32,556 nucleotides of DNA from Akkermansia muciniphila (GCA_945878585.1 CAMDXQ010000009.1:1-32556), one strand, 5' to 3'; shown: positions 13,664 through 23,090, counted from the stretch's first letter. Numbers and translations are program-made. The notes: generated by a model not told the origin, from the letters alone.

Positions 13664-14229
13664 CCGCAGATCAGGTTCTTGAGGTTTTTCGCCGCTGCGG
13701 AGCCCTCCTCCATGGGCATTTTATTCTGCGATCGGGTTTGCACAGCCGAACTTTTTTTCAGTGCGCCCTTGTTTTGCAAGACCCGGTAGCGACGTCCGAG
13801 TTGTGTGGGGCCTTGGTGGAAAAGGTGAAGGTGGACAAGTGGGTCTTTCATTCGGTGATTTCGCCAGCGATGGGGGGAATTTTGGTGGGTCATGAGGTGG
13901 CCCGGCATTTGGGGCGGAGACATATCTTTGCGGAAAAGGTTGAAGGTCAGTTAAGGATTCGGCGATTTGACGTCAAACCCGGGGAAAGATTTCTGGTGGT
14001 GGAGGATGTGATTACCACAGGAAGCGCCGTCCGGGAGGTGATTCAGCGGGTCAAAGAAGCGGGTGGGGAAGTGGCCGGAGTAGCCTGCCTGGTAAATCGA
14101 AGCGAGACCAAGCCCGAATTGGGTGTGCCGATGTGCTCTCTTTTGTCCCTTCCGGTTGAGACATTTTCGGCTAGCTCGATTCCTGAAGATTTGCAGAAGA
14201 TCCCTGCGGTGAAACCGGGAAGTCGCTAG
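13660..14229 (+). CDS. pyrE: Orotate phosphoribosyltransferase
   Basis: The 189-residue enzyme joins orotate to PRPP to make OMP in pyrimidine synthesis. It has the bacterial/archaeal short form, with GHFILRSGLHSRTFFQ at residues 19-34 as the N-terminal substrate region, SPAMGGILVGHEVA at 68-81, and the PRPP-binding motif VVEDVITTGSAV at 113-124. FAEKVEGQLRIRR carries the catalytic loop lysine. The ATG at 13660 overlaps the ridA TGA by four bases, indicating translational coupling. The following gene begins 47 bases on. Confidence 0.94.
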   Translation: MTADQVLEVFRRCGALLHGHFILRSGLHSRTFFQCALVLQDPVATSELCGALVEKVKVDKWVFHSVISPAMGGILVGHEVARHLGRRHIFAEKVEGQLRIRRFDVKPGERFLVVEDVITTGSAVREVIQRVKEAGGEVAGVACLVNRSETKPELGVPMCSLLSLPVETFSASSIPEDLQKIPAVKPGSR

Positions 14230-14276
14230 GAGGTTTCCGGCTTGGCCTTTGGTCGCATATGCGTTCCAATTGATGG

Positions 14277-14804
14277 ATGAAACGCACCCCTCAACTGATC
14301 CGTTTCACTTGGGATTTGGGGAAAGTGCCCCTCCAGCAGCCCTCTCTTCCCGCCAAGCACGAGATTAAACTCCAGCCGAATCCCAATGTGGAGGTATTAT
14401 GGGAAGGGATTCAACGGGCCTTTTTGAACGAAAAGTCGTGGATTGTGGGTCTGGAGGCTCATTTGGAGCAGTTGCGACAAAAAACTTTCCCCGAGGGCAA
14501 GCCGCTGGTTGGAATGGAAATTCTAGTGCTATCCCATGGTTCCCGAGTCATTGGTTTAAGCGCTTTGCAGCCGAAGGAGGGGGAAGAACCCCAGCTTCTT
14601 TCCGGGGTCATTCTGGATTATGAGTACCAGCGACGTGGCTTGGGGGTGGCTCTGTTACAGGCTTCATTACGCCATTTGGCGGAAAAGGGATTGGAGAAGG
14701 CTTCGGTGATCACACGGGAGGGAATTCCTGCTGCCCGTTATCTTTATCCCAAGTTTGGCGGACAAGGTTCGGTGATTGAATCCAAGGCCCCGACTGGGGT
14801 CTAA
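14277..14804 (+). CDS. GNAT-family acetyltransferase
   Basis: The 175-residue protein has a recognisable GNAT core: GVILDYEYQRRGLGVALLQASLRHL at about 120-144 includes the acetyl-CoA pyrophosphate loop Q/RxxGxG/A (RRGLGV). It is followed by ASVITREGIPAARYLYPKFGG, which matches motif B with the late Tyr. The first 45 residues are Pro- and basic-rich and unlike typical GNATs. The substrate is unknown. The start codon lacks a clear ribosome-binding site, and an overlapping ATG at 14273 is in another frame. The stop is two bases before the next gene's ATG, so the pair is cotranscribed. Confidence 0.78.
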   Translation: MKRTPQLIRFTWDLGKVPLQQPSLPAKHEIKLQPNPNVEVLWEGIQRAFLNEKSWIVGLEAHLEQLRQKTFPEGKPLVGMEILVLSHGSRVIGLSALQPKEGEEPQLLSGVILDYEYQRRGLGVALLQASLRHLAEKGLEKASVITREGIPAARYLYPKFGGQGSVIESKAPTGV

Positions 14805-14806
14805 CC

Positions 14807-16225
14807 ATGACGCCTTCTTTTGACCTGGCCGTAATCGGCGGGGGAAGTGCGGGTTATGCGGCGGCGCGAACAGCGCAGGGACTAGGTCTGAAAGTGGCTG
14901 TGATCGAAGGGGGGAAGGAGGTCGGAGGCCTTTGTATTTTGCGTGGATGTATGCCGACCAAAACATTCTTAGAGAGTGCCCATCGGAACCATGAAATCGC
15001 ACGCGCGGCTGAATTTGGAATCCGAGTGGGTAAGCCAAAGCCTGACTGGAAAGCGATTCTGAAAAGAAAAGACCGTCTAATCCGGGAGTTTGCCGATTAC
15101 AGAAAAGGACAGTTGGAGAGGGGAGATTTCACCTTTTATCGGGCTTATGCAAAATTTCGGGGACCGCATCACCTCGGGTTGGAGTCTGTGGGCAAAGACA
15201 AGGTCCCGGCGGAAATCGAGGCGAAAAGTTTTGTAGTGGCGACGGGATCAAGGACAGCCAAGCGTGAAATCCCGGGATTGGAAAAGACGGGGTACTGGAC
15301 GAGTGATGATTGTTTGCGGGTCGGGAAGCCGATCAAAAGCCTGATCGTGCTTGGAGGGCGGGCTGTGGGGCTGGAATTTGCCCAGTATTACGCCCACCTG
15401 GGAGTCAAGGTCACTGTTATCCAACGAAGTTCCCAGTTGTTGCCGGAATCAGACCCTGAGGTGGGGCAAGTTTTGGGGAAAGTCTTTCGGCAGGATGGGA
15501 CGGATGTTTTTTGCGGGACGGAGATCGTGCAGGTGATCCAAAAAGGAAAAACAAAGAGGGTGGAGTTTCTGCAAGGGGGTAAAAAAAAATCAGTGGAAGC
15601 GGAGCAGATTCTTCAGGCTCTTGGTCGGGAGCCGGATTTGTCGGAGCTAAAGTGTGAGAATGCGGGAGTTGAAATCACAAAGGGCAAAATTGTGGTATCT
15701 GAAACCCAGCAAAGCGGTGTTCCGCATATCTTTGCGGCGGGAGATGTGTGTGGACCGTACGAGGTGGTACATCTGGCGATCCAGCAAGGGGAGGTAGCAG
15801 CGAAAAACGCGGCTCAACTTCTTAAGGGTGGAGATCTGCGGGAGAAGATGGATTATCGAATGAAGCTGGAGGTGATCTTTACTTCGCCCGAGGCGGCTGG
15901 GGTGGGGTATTCGGAACGGGAGTGTCGTGCAAAGGGGTGGGATATCCTGACGGCGAGTTATCCTTTCGCCGATCATGGGAAGTCGATTGTGATGGGGGAG
16001 ATGAACGGCTTTGTGAAACTGATCGCATTAAAGGAAAGGGGACAAATTGTGGGTGCAGAGGTGGTGGGCCCCCATGCCTCAGATCTGATTCACGAGCCGA
16101 TGGCGGTGATGAGGTATCGTGGGACGGCGACAGAGATTGCGGAGATGCCCCACTATCATCCCACCCTCTCCGAGATCTGGACTTATCCTGCTGAGGATAT
16201 TGCGGAGAAAATCGGCACTTATTGA
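14807..16225 (+). CDS. FAD-dependent dithiol-disulfide oxidoreductase (lipoamide dehydrogenase/mercuric reductase-like)
   Basis: The 472-residue flavoprotein belongs to the class I pyridine nucleotide-disulfide oxidoreductases. The FAD motif is LAVIGGGSAGYAAA at residues 7-20, and the redox disulfide is C43 and C48 in GGLCILRGCMPTK. The second Rossmann motif is LIVLGGRAVGLEFAQYYAHLG, the second FAD motif is HIFAAGDVCG, and the C-terminal His-Glu active-site dyad is in HYHPTLSE. The NAD-side motif GGRAVGLEFA has no obvious arginine pair for NADPH, so NADH is likely. No 2-oxoacid dehydrogenase E1/E2 genes lie nearby, so true lipoamide dehydrogenase is uncertain. It could serve the glycine cleavage system (gcvP is downstream) or act as a general disulfide reductase. 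Confidence 0.88.
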   Translation: MTPSFDLAVIGGGSAGYAAARTAQGLGLKVAVIEGGKEVGGLCILRGCMPTKTFLESAHRNHEIARAAEFGIRVGKPKPDWKAILKRKDRLIREFADYRKGQLERGDFTFYRAYAKFRGPHHLGLESVGKDKVPAEIEAKSFVVATGSRTAKREIPGLEKTGYWTSDDCLRVGKPIKSLIVLGGRAVGLEFAQYYAHLGVKVTVIQRSSQLLPESDPEVGQVLGKVFRQDGTDVFCGTEIVQVIQKGKTKRVEFLQGGKKKSVEAEQILQALGREPDLSELKCENAGVEITKGKIVVSETQQSGVPHIFAAGDVCGPYEVVHLAIQQGEVAAKNAAQLLKGGDLREKMDYRMKLEVIFTSPEAAGVGYSERECRAKGWDILTASYPFADHGKSIVMGEMNGFVKLIALKERGQIVGAEVVGPHASDLIHEPMAVMRYRGTATEIAEMPHYHPTLSEIWTYPAEDIAEKIGTY

Positions 16226-16279
16226 CACGGAAATCTGTGTTTTGTTGTCTTTGGGTTTTTGCTCTGGTTTTTTGAAGAG

Positions 16280-17623
16280 ATGAACAAACACATTTCAGTA
16301 CTTATGTTGTCGGCGTTAGCTTCCATCTCTTTTGCAGATAGTGCGCCAGAGGCTTCTGCGCAAGACACCAAGAAAATGGTTCAGAACAACTTTGTCGAAA
16401 CGGCTCAAAAAGGGATCAAGCTCAGTGGTTATGTCGACGCCGGATACAGCTACAACTTTACTGGATCAGGAAATAACTCGATGGTTTCGACACGTTACGC
16501 AACAGATACGGCCCAGCGTGGCGATTTCAATCTCTACGCGGTGAAGTTGGCTTTGGAAAAAGCGCTAACTTCGGAGAACAAGGCCCAAGCTGGGTTCCGA
16601 ACTGATGTGATGATTGGTGAGGACGCCTCTTATTTTATTAACCGGAGTCCCAATGCCGGTTACAACACGAATAACAACTCAAACAGTCTCTTCTTGGAGC
16701 AGGCCTACGCCTCGATTCGCGCCCCTGTGGGGAACGGATGGGACTTCAAAGTGGGCAAGTTCGTTTCGACCATGGGTTATGAAGTGATGGAGCGGCCTGC
16801 CAACTTGAATACCAGTTACGGGATTCTCTTTAATGTGATGCCTTTGTACTACACGGGGGTTTTGTCGTCCTACAGGTTTGATGACTACCTCGACGGAAAA
16901 CTCGGTGTTGTAAACGGATCGAATAGTGACAATAATACCACTTTGAATCCGAATGCGGGCGATGGAGTGGCTTTGTTAGCCTCCCTGAACGTCACGGCCC
17001 CTGGAGGTAATGCAAACTGGAGCAATAATTTCCAGTACAGCAGTGGATATGATAACAACACGTCCACGGGGTCGACCAATAGCAGTTTGACCTCCTCGAG
17101 TCAGCCGGCTCGGGCCAACAACGGGGATATTTCAGCCTACATGCTCCTATATAATTCTTGGGGAAATTGGGCCCCTAAATTTGCCGAGGACAAGCTGTTG
17201 CTGGCCTTTAACACAGTCTTCGGGAACATCAGTGGAGTCTCGCAGGATGGCCCCGCGAATATTAACACGCATTGGTATGGGGCAGGAGCTTATGCCAAGT
17301 ACCAGTTCAACGACTGGTTTAGCCTGAGTAGTCGTGGTGAGTATCTGGGCAGTAATAATGACGGTGTGATTGGTTATGTGGGAGCCAGCACTACACATAA
17401 CACCCCAGAAGCAAATAATCCTACCCGCCATGTCACTGGGGTAAACTTTTGGGAGTACACTCTCACAGCCGGATTCAATGTGATCGACAATCTGCTCATT
17501 CGGGCGGAATACCGATTGGATTGGGGATCCAACCTTTATCAGGTGCAAAGTGGAGCAGCCCAACCCGAAGGTCAGAATGGTCCGGCTCACTACGCGGGTG
17601 CGGAAGTAGTTTACAGCTTCTAA
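16280..17623 (+). CDS. BBP2/OmpL-like outer-membrane beta-barrel porin
   Basis: The 447-residue secreted protein has a signal peptide MNKHISVLMLSALASISFA, probably cut before DSAPEAS. ATG 16280 is chosen because the track's upstream codons would spoil the signal. The mature part starts with KLSGYVDAGYSYNFTG, the first strand of the BBP2/OmpL-like family, and alternates aromatic strands with Asn/Ser/Gly-rich loops (NNNSNS, NNTSTGSTNSSLTSSS). It ends ...HYAGAEVVYSF with a terminal Phe, the signal for BAM insertion. It probably forms a diffusion pore; the solute is unknown. A strong terminator follows, and a weak TTGACA over the preceding stop codon could be its own -35. Confidence 0.88.
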   Translation: MNKHISVLMLSALASISFADSAPEASAQDTKKMVQNNFVETAQKGIKLSGYVDAGYSYNFTGSGNNSMVSTRYATDTAQRGDFNLYAVKLALEKALTSENKAQAGFRTDVMIGEDASYFINRSPNAGYNTNNNSNSLFLEQAYASIRAPVGNGWDFKVGKFVSTMGYEVMERPANLNTSYGILFNVMPLYYTGVLSSYRFDDYLDGKLGVVNGSNSDNNTTLNPNAGDGVALLASLNVTAPGGNANWSNNFQYSSGYDNNTSTGSTNSSLTSSSQPARANNGDISAYMLLYNSWGNWAPKFAEDKLLLAFNTVFGNISGVSQDGPANINTHWYGAGAYAKYQFNDWFSLSSRGEYLGSNNDGVIGYVGASTTHNTPEANNPTRHVTGVNFWEYTLTAGFNVIDNLLIRAEYRLDWGSNLYQVQSGAAQPEGQNGPAHYAGAEVVYSF

Positions 17624-17649
17624 AAAAAGTTAGAATAAGACTCTCAAAC

Positions 17650-17688
17650 AAAACCCCTGGGACCAGCGATTGGGTCCCGGGGGTTTTT
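17650..17688 (+). terminator. Strong rho-independent terminator, probably bidirectional
   Basis: AAAACCCCTGGGACC at 17650-17664 pairs with GGTCCCGGGGGTTTT at 17673-17687 (15 pairs, one wobble), loop AGCGATTG, followed by TTTTTGTTTTG. The A-run on the 5' side gives a T-rich tail on the minus strand too, so it can also stop gcvP transcripts arriving from the other side. Confidence 0.92.
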
Positions 17689-17743
17689 GTTTTGGTGATT
17701 CGCCTCCTAAAAACCCGCCCTTGGCCTTTCCGGTCACCCCTAT

Positions 17744-17766
17744 GGGTCGGTTGAGACAACCGACCC
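17744..17766. repeat. Perfect 10-bp hairpin downstream of gcvP
   Basis: GGGTCGGTTG at 17744-17753 and CAACCGACCC at 17757-17766 are perfect reverse complements around AGA. It lies 28 bases beyond the gcvP stop. No T-tract follows on either strand, so it may protect the mRNA 3' end or assist the nearby terminator. Confidence 0.55.
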
Positions 17767-17794
17767 TGCGACAATTGAAGGATGTGCTTTCCGA

Positions 17795-20710
17795 TTAGGA
17801 GGCCAACTCTTCGACGGTTGGGCAGGAGCAGATGAGATTCCGATCGCCGTGGACGGCGTCAATCCGAGAGACAGTGGGCCAATATTTCCATGTCCGTGTC
17901 CACGGAGCGGGATAGGCAGCCTTTTCGCGGCTGTAGGGGCGATCCCAACCATCCGAGATGACATCGGCTGCGGGGTGAGGGGCCAGTTTTAAGGGGTTGC
18001 GGGCACGGTCCATTTTGCCCGACTCAATTTCGGAGATCTCCTTACGGATGGAGATGAGTGCATCCGCAAAACGGTCGAGTTCTTCGCGGGATTCGGATTC
18101 GGTGGGTTCGATCATCAGAGTTCCGCCCACGGGCCAGGACATGGTTGGGGCATGAAATCCGTAATCCATCAACCGCTTGGCGACGTCTTCAACCTCGATC
18201 CCAGCGGAGGCTTTGAAAGGTCGAAAATCGAGGATGAACTCATGGGCAACCCAGCCTCCCGCACCCCGGTAAAGAATCGGGTAGTGGGCAGAGAGTCGTT
18301 TCGCCAGGTAGTTGGCGTTCAGGATGGCGACTTCGGTACAACGGGCGAGTCCCTTGCCACCGACCATCGCCAGGAACATCCAAGGAATGACCAGAATGCT
18401 CGCGCTACCGTAAGGAGCGGAGGCAACAGCTCCTACCTGATCTTTTTCCAGAGGCTGGTGAGGATGAGAAGGAAGGAACGAGGCTAGGTGGTCTGCCACA
18501 GCAATAGGGCCGACCCCTGGGCCGCCTCCGCCATGAGGGATGCAGAACGTTTTATGAAGATTGAGGTGGCAGGCATCGATTCCAAATTCCCCGGGGCGAC
18601 AGATGCCGACCAAGGCGTTGAGGTTGGCGCCGTCCATATAGACTTGGCCGCCCGCTTGGTGGACTTTTTTACACAGTTCCCGGATGGCGGTTTCAAAGAC
18701 TCCATGTGTAGACGGGTAAGTGACCATGGCGGCGGCGACGCGCGGTCCGTGTTCTTTTAGTTTTGCGTCGAGGTCGGTCAGATCGACATTCCCTTGAGTG
18801 TCACAAGCGACGGGAACGACCCGAAAACCGACGAGGACCGCACTGGCGGGGTTCGTGCCGTGTGCGGAGACGGGAATCAGGCAGATATCCCGCTGGGTTT
18901 CTCCTCGGGAGTGATGCCACGCACGAATCGAGAGAAGACCGGCATATTCACCTTGGGAACCGGCATTGGGCTGGAGGGACACATGCGGAAGTCCGGTAAT
19001 TTCTCCCAGCCATGTTTCCAGGTCGTGAATCATCTTAAGGTATCCGGGGTTTTGTTCAGCAGGGGCGTAAGGATGAGGTTCGGCGACCGTCGACCAACCG
19101 AGAGGGGTGAGTTCGGAGGCCGCGTTCAGTTTCATTGTGCAGGAGCCGAGCGGAACCATTGACTGGGCGGGACTCAAGTCTTTGGCGGCGAGGCGTCGGA
19201 TATAGCGGAGCAGTTCATTTTCGTTCGCGTGAGAGGTGAAGATCGGGTGGCGAAGGGCGGGTGTGGTACGGGATAAAGCGGTGGAGATCGGCAGAAATTC
19301 TGAAGCGGGAGGCGGAAGTTTGGTTGCTCCAAAAAAGGAGAGAAGGCGATCGACTTCGGCATCGTCGGTACGCTCATCCAACGTGATGCCGAGATCCCCA
19401 TTTGGGAATTGGCGGAAGTTTGTATGGGCTTGCGAGGCTTTCGTGAATGCGGTTTTGAGTGTCGCGGCTGGGCCTTGAATGTGGAGGGTATCGAAATAGG
19501 TCGAATGGACGATCGTAAGGCCGAGTGTTTTGAGACCAGCCGCGAGCCGTTGGGTATGCTGATGGATACGGAGAGCGATTTGGTGAAGGCCTTTGGGGCC
19601 GTGATGGATGGCGTACATCGAGGCGAGAGTGGCAAGGAGGGCTTGGGCTGTGCAGATGTTGCTGGTGGCACGGTCCCGGCGGATATGTTGCTCGCGAGTT
19701 TGGAGGGACAGGCGATAGGCGGTACGACCTGCAGAATCCTTCGAGACACCGATCAGGCGGCCAGGAAGAAGGCGTTGGTAGGCGACGCGGGTGGCAAAGT
19801 AGGCGGCGTGGGGTCCCCCAAAACCGATGGGGACGCCGAATCGCTGGGTGCTGCCAACGGCGACATCGGCGCCCAGTTCGCCCGGCGGAGTGAATAGAAA
19901 AAGGGAAAGAGGATCGGCGACCACAATGGAGAGAGCCCCAGATTTTTTTAAATTTTCAATGGCGGGGCGTGGATCGGCCAGATGCCCATCGCTTTCGGGG
20001 TAGGCGAGGATTCCGGCAAAAAGAGTAGGAGCATCTTTTTTGGGAAAAGTTTCCGAAATCAGAATCTTCCAGCCTAATGCAGCCGCGCGGGTCGAGATAA
20101 CCGAGGTCGTCGAGGGGTGTAGGCCTGCGGTCAACCAGAGAGTTCGGCGATTTTTATCGGTCATGGCGGCTTGGGCGAGCGAGGCGGCTTCAGCGGCAGC
20201 GGTGCCTTCATCCAAAAGGGAGGCATTTGCAATTTCCATGCCGGTAAGCTCGAGCACCATGGTTTGGTAGTTGAGGAGGGCTTCCAACCGGCCTTGGGAG
20301 ATTTCCGGTTGGTAAGGGGTATAGGAGCTGTACCAACCGGGGTCTTCGACGATGGCGCGGCGTAGGACAGGGGGGGTGATAGTGCCGTGATAGCCCAATC
20401 CGATGAGAGAGCGGAAGGGCTGATTTGTGGCTAGAATCTTCTCCAGATCGGCAAGGGCACGGGTTTCGGATCGGGCAGGGGGGAGACGAGGTGGCTGGAC
20501 AGAGGCTAGCCCTTTAGGGAGGGTAGCTTGGACGAGCTCTTCCAGGGATGAGAGCTCGAGGGTTTTGAGCATCTCCTTTTCAGTCGCCTTGTTTGGGCCC
20601 AGATGACGGGACAGGAAGGAGAGATCGTCGATGGGTGAAGATGTCTTGGACGACGGGGTGGGAGAGGCGGGGGGCGATGATTTGGATCGTTTAGCTGCGG
20701 TTACTGGCAC
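17795..20710 (-). CDS. gcvP: Glycine dehydrogenase (decarboxylating), single-chain P-protein
   Basis: The 971-residue PLP enzyme of the glycine cleavage system decarboxylates glycine and hands the aminomethyl group to lipoyl H-protein. It is the fused form, not the split GcvPA/GcvPB. The PLP lysine is K720 in LNLHKTFCIPHGGGGPG, and the glycine-rich GGPHAAYFATR and SMVPLGSCTMKLNAASE segments of the N- and C-terminal halves are intact. A Ser/Pro/Lys-rich stretch of about 25 residues precedes the conserved LSRHLGPN start, so an internal start is possible. gcvT and gcvH are not in the window. It is divergent from the metal ATPase with 85 bases between; no glycine riboswitch is seen there. Confidence 0.96.
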   Translation of the reverse strand: MPVTAAKRSKSSPPASPTPSSKTSSPIDDLSFLSRHLGPNKATEKEMLKTLELSSLEELVQATLPKGLASVQPPRLPPARSETRALADLEKILATNQPFRSLIGLGYHGTITPPVLRRAIVEDPGWYSSYTPYQPEISQGRLEALLNYQTMVLELTGMEIANASLLDEGTAAAEAASLAQAAMTDKNRRTLWLTAGLHPSTTSVISTRAAALGWKILISETFPKKDAPTLFAGILAYPESDGHLADPRPAIENLKKSGALSIVVADPLSLFLFTPPGELGADVAVGSTQRFGVPIGFGGPHAAYFATRVAYQRLLPGRLIGVSKDSAGRTAYRLSLQTREQHIRRDRATSNICTAQALLATLASMYAIHHGPKGLHQIALRIHQHTQRLAAGLKTLGLTIVHSTYFDTLHIQGPAATLKTAFTKASQAHTNFRQFPNGDLGITLDERTDDAEVDRLLSFFGATKLPPPASEFLPISTALSRTTPALRHPIFTSHANENELLRYIRRLAAKDLSPAQSMVPLGSCTMKLNAASELTPLGWSTVAEPHPYAPAEQNPGYLKMIHDLETWLGEITGLPHVSLQPNAGSQGEYAGLLSIRAWHHSRGETQRDICLIPVSAHGTNPASAVLVGFRVVPVACDTQGNVDLTDLDAKLKEHGPRVAAAMVTYPSTHGVFETAIRELCKKVHQAGGQVYMDGANLNALVGICRPGEFGIDACHLNLHKTFCIPHGGGGPGVGPIAVADHLASFLPSHPHQPLEKDQVGAVASAPYGSASILVIPWMFLAMVGGKGLARCTEVAILNANYLAKRLSAHYPILYRGAGGWVAHEFILDFRPFKASAGIEVEDVAKRLMDYGFHAPTMSWPVGGTLMIEPTESESREELDRFADALISIRKEISEIESGKMDRARNPLKLAPHPAADVISDGWDRPYSREKAAYPAPWTRTWKYWPTVSRIDAVHGDRNLICSCPTVEELAS

Positions 20711-20795
20711 GTTCCGAAAGTAATCTGGGGTAGTGGGTTGGCAAGGGGTCGAGTAAAGTTGGTCAGATGGGGTTGGGAATAGTTAGTCTAAAGGT

Positions 20796-23081
20796 ATGCA
20801 TCAGCATGTGGTCAAAAACTGTGGGTTGGATCTTCTGGCCCATGAACTGGCTGAATCATCCGATTTGAGGGGCGTGTCGATCTCCTTTCATGAGGGGCGA
20901 ATTGATTATGCAACGGCCGGGCAGGGTGAAGGGGAGAGGAGTGCGGTTGGTTTGGCTGAGGCTGTCCGTAGTTTAGGAGGTGAGAGTGTATGCCGGTGGA
21001 CCCCACCGGATTCCCGCTGCGGGAAGTGTGGTCGACTACTGGAGGGAAAGTGGGAAGAAGGTGTTTTTCTTCGGAGGGAAGGAGAAAAGATTGTTTTGGA
21101 AAGGGAGAGTTGCCCGACAGCGCCCAAGTTCTGGCTTTGGAAGATATTGAGCGGGGTGAAGCTGGAGGTGAGGCAGTTGCCTTCGGTGGTGGGGGCTGGA
21201 AAAAAATGGAAAGTCCCACTCGTTTTGGCACTGGTTTGCGGTGGTGCGGGAATCATGGGGTGGTGGTTGGAAGGATGGATGGGAAAAGCTTTCTTTCTCT
21301 TTGCGTACCTTGCGGGGGGTTGGAAGACGGGAGAGGAAGTCGTCCACCGAATCCGTACCGGTGTGTTGGACATCCATTTCCTCATGTTGGCTGTTGCTGC
21401 AGGAGCTGCAGCTGTCGGGCACTGGGATGAAGGAGCTCTGCTACTTTTTCTATTTTCCTTAAGCGGCGCCTTGGAGGAGTTGGCGGCTTACCGGACGGAG
21501 CGGGAGTTGGCGGGGTTATTTAAAACAGCCCCAAGAGAGGCCGTAAAAATTCTGGATGATGGTTCGGAAGAACGGGTTCCCGTGGAGCTATTAGAACCGG
21601 GAATGCGGGTGAGAGTTCGCCCTGGGGATGGTTTCCCCGTCGATGCTGAAGTGGTGGATGGGAAGACGAGTGCCGATGAATCCAGTCTGACAGGGGAAGC
21701 GGCTGCCGTGGACAAAGAGATTGGATCTGTCGTTCTTGCAGGAACTTTGAATTTGTGGGGCCGAGTAGATTTGCGGGTTGTACGGCGGGCCAAGGAGAGC
21801 GCTTTGGAGGGGATCCTGCGATTGATACGGGACGCTCAAGAGCAGAAGGCACCGGCACAGCGTTTTACCGATCGATTTGGAACGAGATACACCCAGGCGA
21901 TCCTGACGCTTAGTCTGGTAATGTTTTTGGTTTGGTGGGGGAGGGTGGGATGGGTCCGCGCGGAAATGGGCTCGGCTTTCTATAAAACAATGACCTTGCT
22001 GGTGGTGGCCTCTCCCTGCGCGTTGGTTCTCTCGATTCCTTCGGCGATTTTGGCGGGGATTGCTTCGGGGGCTCGGCGGGGAATTCTTTTTCGAGGGGGG
22101 AGTCCGATGGAGAGGCTTGGGTCGATCCGTCGGGTAGCCTTGGACAAGACGGGGACGCTCACCACGGGAGAGATGAAAGTTCGCGGGATCGAAGCAGAGA
22201 AAGGTTGTACCGAGGAGCAAGTTTTACGGGGTGCTGCAGCCCTCGGGATGCAATCTCTTCATCCAGTTTCCGTTGCCATTGTTCGTGAGACCAAAAAAAG
22301 GGGATGGAGCACACCTGCTTTGAAGGAGTTTTCGTCAGCGACTGGCGGTGGGTTGATGGGCAGAACGAGTGAGGGGCAGGTGTGTCGACTTGGGAGGAGA
22401 AGTTTCTTGGGGGAACCAAGCTGGATCAAAGAGAAAGCAGCACCCGCTCCAGGAGTTTCTGAGGTTTTCTATGATGCGGGGAATGTCCGGGGAAGAGTTT
22501 TATTAGAAGATGAAATTCGAAAGAGCAGCCGCCCTTTGTTGGAATGGTTGGCTCGGCAAGGATTGAAAGTGACCATGCTCACTGGGGATCGGGAGGCGGC
22601 TGCCCGATTGGTTGCGGAGCAGGTCGGATTGAAAGACTTTCGTTTTGGGCTTCATCCCGAGGACAAAGTGGCGGCAATCCGGGAGTGGAGTGCCCAAGGC
22701 GAAAAAGTGGCGATGGTAGGAGATGGTGTGAATGATGCGCCGAGTCTCGCTGTTGCAGAGATCGGTGTGGCTATGGGGGCACGCGGAACAGGGGCCGCAT
22801 TGGCGGAGTCGGACATCATCCTAATGCGGGATCGTCTTGAAAGCTTTGCCGAGGCCTACGATTTGAGTCGGCGAACCCGAAGGATCATCCTTCAGAATCT
22901 TGTGATTTCGTTAGGTACGATCCTGGTTCTGGTGGTGGCGGCGATGGGGGCGGCTATTCCGCTGACGTGGGGAGTGGCGGGTCATGAGGGAAGTACGGTG
23001 ATCGTGGTGTTGAATAGCCTTCGCTTGTTGGCGCCACGGCGGGGATTTGGTGAGTTGCGCAAGACGGGGGAGAAGGTGTAG
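20796..23081 (+). CDS. P1B-4-type transition-metal exporting ATPase
   Basis: The 761-residue heavy-metal P-type ATPase has the P1B-4 signatures: SPC in the ion-binding helix (residues 406-408, ASPCALVLSIPSA) and HEGST (GHEGSTVIVVLNSLRLL) in the last membrane helix, where CPC pumps differ. The phosphorylation site is D450 in DKTGTLT; the actuator loop TGE is at 299-301, the nucleotide-domain HP is in LHPVSVAI, and the hinge is GDGVNDAP. Such pumps export Co, Fe(II) or Zn. About 135 soluble N-terminal residues resemble a degenerate metal-binding domain, with C66, C75, C78 (SRCGKCG) and C106. ATG 20796 has AAAGGT just upstream. adk starts 10 bases after the stop. Confidence 0.93.
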   Translation: MHQHVVKNCGLDLLAHELAESSDLRGVSISFHEGRIDYATAGQGEGERSAVGLAEAVRSLGGESVCRWTPPDSRCGKCGRLLEGKWEEGVFLRREGEKIVLERESCPTAPKFWLWKILSGVKLEVRQLPSVVGAGKKWKVPLVLALVCGGAGIMGWWLEGWMGKAFFLFAYLAGGWKTGEEVVHRIRTGVLDIHFLMLAVAAGAAAVGHWDEGALLLFLFSLSGALEELAAYRTERELAGLFKTAPREAVKILDDGSEERVPVELLEPGMRVRVRPGDGFPVDAEVVDGKTSADESSLTGEAAAVDKEIGSVVLAGTLNLWGRVDLRVVRRAKESALEGILRLIRDAQEQKAPAQRFTDRFGTRYTQAILTLSLVMFLVWWGRVGWVRAEMGSAFYKTMTLLVVASPCALVLSIPSAILAGIASGARRGILFRGGSPMERLGSIRRVALDKTGTLTTGEMKVRGIEAEKGCTEEQVLRGAAALGMQSLHPVSVAIVRETKKRGWSTPALKEFSSATGGGLMGRTSEGQVCRLGRRSFLGEPSWIKEKAAPAPGVSEVFYDAGNVRGRVLLEDEIRKSSRPLLEWLARQGLKVTMLTGDREAAARLVAEQVGLKDFRFGLHPEDKVAAIREWSAQGEKVAMVGDGVNDAPSLAVAEIGVAMGARGTGAALAESDIILMRDRLESFAEAYDLSRRTRRIILQNLVISLGTILVLVVAAMGAAIPLTWGVAGHEGSTVIVVLNSLRLLAPRRGFGELRKTGEKV

Positions 23082-23090
23082 GAAAGAAGG

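Noticed and set aside
14254-14263. CGCATATGCG palindrome upstream of the GNAT gene
   Set aside because: It is a ten-base palindrome without a second site or promoter context; expected by chance in a window this size.
16222-16250. TTGACA overlapping the disulfide reductase stop as a porin promoter
   Set aside because: The -10 at 17-base spacing, TTGTCT, is poor, so it is mentioned in the porin entry but not listed as a feature.
20812-21385. Overlapping minus-strand ORFs within the P-type ATPase N-terminal region
   Set aside because: They are Pro/Ser/Arg-rich shadows of a G-rich coding strand, with no domain or initiation signal.
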